Positions 20,608 through 21,990 of a stretch of DNA of 21,990 nt are shown here, one piece after another (the first letter of the stretch is position 1; every line of letters starts with the position of its first letter). This DNA comes from Palsa-513 sp036510225 (GTDB taxonomy: Bacteria; Actinomycetota; Thermoleophilia; Solirubrobacterales; Solirubrobacteraceae), in contig DATCEH010000107.1 in assembly GCA_036510225.1 (NCBI GenBank), positions 1-21,990 on the forward strand, read 5' to 3'. The notes under the pieces are model-generated. The model worked only from the letters and a program-made list of their open reading frames with translations, did not search any database and was not told the DNA's origin. Made by a program: the position numbers and the translations under genes.

Positions 20608-20832
20608 CTAGATCGGGACCAGCATGTCCGCGCCGCACTGGTTGCAGATCGCGATCGCCGAGTTCGACATCCGCACCATCGTCTGGTGCTCGCCGCAGTT
20701 CGGGCAGAGCGAGACCAGCTCGAACCGGTGCAGGCAGTAGACGCACCGGTACCGGCCGGGAAGGTTCGTCGGCCGCAGCCACGGCTCGGTGCAGTTCGGG
20801 CAGCGGGGACCCAGATCGACCGGCTTGCTCAT
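20608..20832 (-). CDS. Small zinc-ribbon protein, four CxxC pairs
   Basis: 74 residues from ATG at 20832, with GGAG eight bases upstream; the GTG at 20841 is too close to that site. Four CxxC pairs at Cys11/14, Cys30/33, Cys43/46 and Cys63/66 imply two zinc ribbons in a row. The spacing and the phrases YRCVYCLHRFELVSLCPNC resemble the short zinc-ribbon family that includes E. coli YfgJ; this is a pattern match only. Function is unknown for the family. It lies between rsmB and rpe on the same strand, about 45 bp after rsmB, so it probably shares their transcript. Confidence 0.85.
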   Translation of the reverse strand: MSKPVDLGPRCPNCTEPWLRPTNLPGRYRCVYCLHRFELVSLCPNCGEHQTMVRMSNSAIAICNQCGADMLVPI

Positions 20833-20877
20833 GGCCCCCACTCCGATCCTCCGACGCCGGGCGGCAACCGGGACGGC

Positions 20878-21990
20878 CTAGGCGCGACGGAGGGCGGCGA
20901 TGAAGAAGCCGTCGCTTCCCTGGACGTTCGGCAGGGCGAGGACAGCCGGTCGGCTCGCCCACGCCGGAAACCTCGGCTGGAGATCGACGGACGTGAAATC
21001 GGCGTGATCATCGAGGAAGGCATCGATCTGACGTTCGTTTTCAGCCGGCGAGATCGTGCACGTCGAGTAGACGAGCGTCCCGCCCGGCGCGACGGCGCCG
21101 GCGGCCACGGACAATAGCCTGGCCTGCTCGCCGGCGAGCCCGGCCATCGACTCGGGGGTCGCCCGCCAGCGAATGTCCGGGCGCGACTGGAGCGTCCCGA
21201 GCCCCGAGCACGGCGGATCGAGCAGGACCCGGTCGAACCCGGCCGGCCGGTCCTGCGGCCTGCCGGCATCGCCGACGGTGACCGTGACGTTCGTCGCCCG
21301 CATCCGCTCCGCCGTCCGGACGAGCGCCCGGGCCCGGCCGGCGTGACGCTCGACCGCGACGACCTCGCCGGTCTCGCCGACGAGGGCGGCGAGGTGCGTC
21401 GTCTTGCCCCCGGGCGCCGCGCACAGGTCGAGGATCCGGTCGCCCGGCTGGGGATCGACCGCGTGGGCGACGAGCATCGCCGCCCGCGACTGGGGCATGA
21501 AGGCCCCGTCCCGCCAGAGCTCGGAGGAGTGGGCGTCGAAGCGCTCGAGCGCGATCACGGCCTCCGGCGGGTCTCCCGGGATGCTCGAGGTGACCGGCAG
21601 GGCTGCGGCGAGGCCGGCTGCATCGGTCACGATCGTGTTCGCGCGCAGAGCATGCTCGGCCGGCTCATTGCACCGGGCCAGGAGGACTCGGGCGGCTTCG
21701 GGGCCGAGCGCCTCCCACCAGAGCTCGACGATCCACGCCGGCATCGAGTGGGCGATCGCCGCCCCGGCCGGCGTCGTGTCGTCGAGGCCGGCGACCAGCC
21801 CGGCGCCTTCGCGGGTCGCCCGCCGGAGCACGGCGTTGGCCAGGCCGTGCCCGCGCGACGCCTTCGCCAGCTCGACCGTGTCGTGGACGACGGCATGTGG
21901 TGCGCTCTCCATCCACAGGAGCTCGTACAGCCCGACCCGGAGCGACGCCCGCAGCGGCGGGTCGAGCGCGTCGACCGGACGGTCGGTCAG
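20878..21990 (-). CDS. rsmB: 16S rRNA (cytosine-967-C5)-methyltransferase, 5' end outside window
   Basis: 370 visible residues; the frame stays open to the window edge, and the first visible part (LRASLRVGLYELLWMESAPHAVVHDTVELAK) is already inside the NusB-like RNA-binding domain, so the true start is upstream and the ATG at 21912 is internal. The C-terminal methyltransferase domain has the SAM loop LDLCAAPGGKTTHLAAL, DPPCSGLGTL with the release cysteine, and YSTCTISPAENE with the nucleophilic cysteine of the NOL1/NOP2/Sun family. It methylates C967 of 16S rRNA. In actinobacteria it commonly follows fmt and precedes rpe, which agrees with the order here. Confidence 0.95.
   Translation of the reverse strand: MTDRPVDALDPPLRASLRVGLYELLWMESAPHAVVHDTVELAKASRGHGLANAVLRRATREGAGLVAGLDDTTPAGAAIAHSMPAWIVELWWEALGPEAARVLLARCNEPAEHALRANTIVTDAAGLAAALPVTSSIPGDPPEAVIALERFDAHSSELWRDGAFMPQSRAAMLVAHAVDPQPGDRILDLCAAPGGKTTHLAALVGETGEVVAVERHAGRARALVRTAERMRATNVTVTVGDAGRPQDRPAGFDRVLLDPPCSGLGTLQSRPDIRWRATPESMAGLAGEQARLLSVAAGAVAPGGTLVYSTCTISPAENERQIDAFLDDHADFTSVDLQPRFPAWASRPAVLALPNVQGSDGFFIAALRRA

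Overview
The window is GC-rich bacterial DNA, tightly packed, with many GTG/TTG starts and 1-4 bp gene overlaps. The conserved order rsmB - rpe - ribD - ribE - ribBA - ribH and a four-cysteine L28 point to an actinobacterium. A Thermoleophilia/Solirubrobacterales-like lineage is my best guess from style alone, at low confidence. I see no tRNA, rRNA, CRISPR array or complete mobile element.

Left edge (1-1351, minus strand): a glycine-rich exported protein cut by the window edge, then a short ORF whose first ~65 residues resemble the N-terminus of a tyrosine recombinase. Next comes a relatively AT-rich stretch with four short direct repeats. I read this as the decayed end of an integrated element.

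Housekeeping block 1 (1352-6684, minus): fakA-like DAK2 protein, rpmB, then ribH, ribBA, ribE and ribD. The four rib genes overlap one another by 1-4 bp and read as one translationally coupled riboflavin operon (transcribed ribD to ribH). ribD itself overlaps the end of an upstream membrane glycosyltransferase.

Glycan block (6681-13969): two multi-spanning GT-C type glycosyltransferases on the minus strand. Divergent from them on the plus strand are a GT2 glycosyltransferase with two C-terminal membrane helices, a SAM methyltransferase, a MOP-type flippase and a small beta-rich hypothetical protein. Together they suggest assembly and export of a lipid-linked cell-surface glycan.

Stress and small-enzyme block (14135-19859): a two-domain universal stress protein; an operon of SRPBCC protein, ArsR regulator and a broken DUF899 gene, preceded by two copies of a palindrome; an HxlR regulator divergent from a RutE-like nitroreductase; a VOC protein divergent from a second HxlR regulator with an extra C-terminal domain; and a RibD-C/dihydrofolate-reductase-like protein.

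Housekeeping block 2 (19891-21990, minus): rpe, a small four-CxxC zinc-ribbon protein and rsmB, whose 5' end lies outside the window. In many actinobacteria rpe sits close to ribD. Here about 13 kb of glycan and regulator genes lie between them, so the accessory region looks inserted into a conserved chromosomal neighbourhood. The most noteworthy items are the frameshifted internal deletion in the DUF899 gene behind an intact start site, the paired ArsR operator palindromes, the glycan block coupled to the riboflavin operon, and the element remnant at the left edge.
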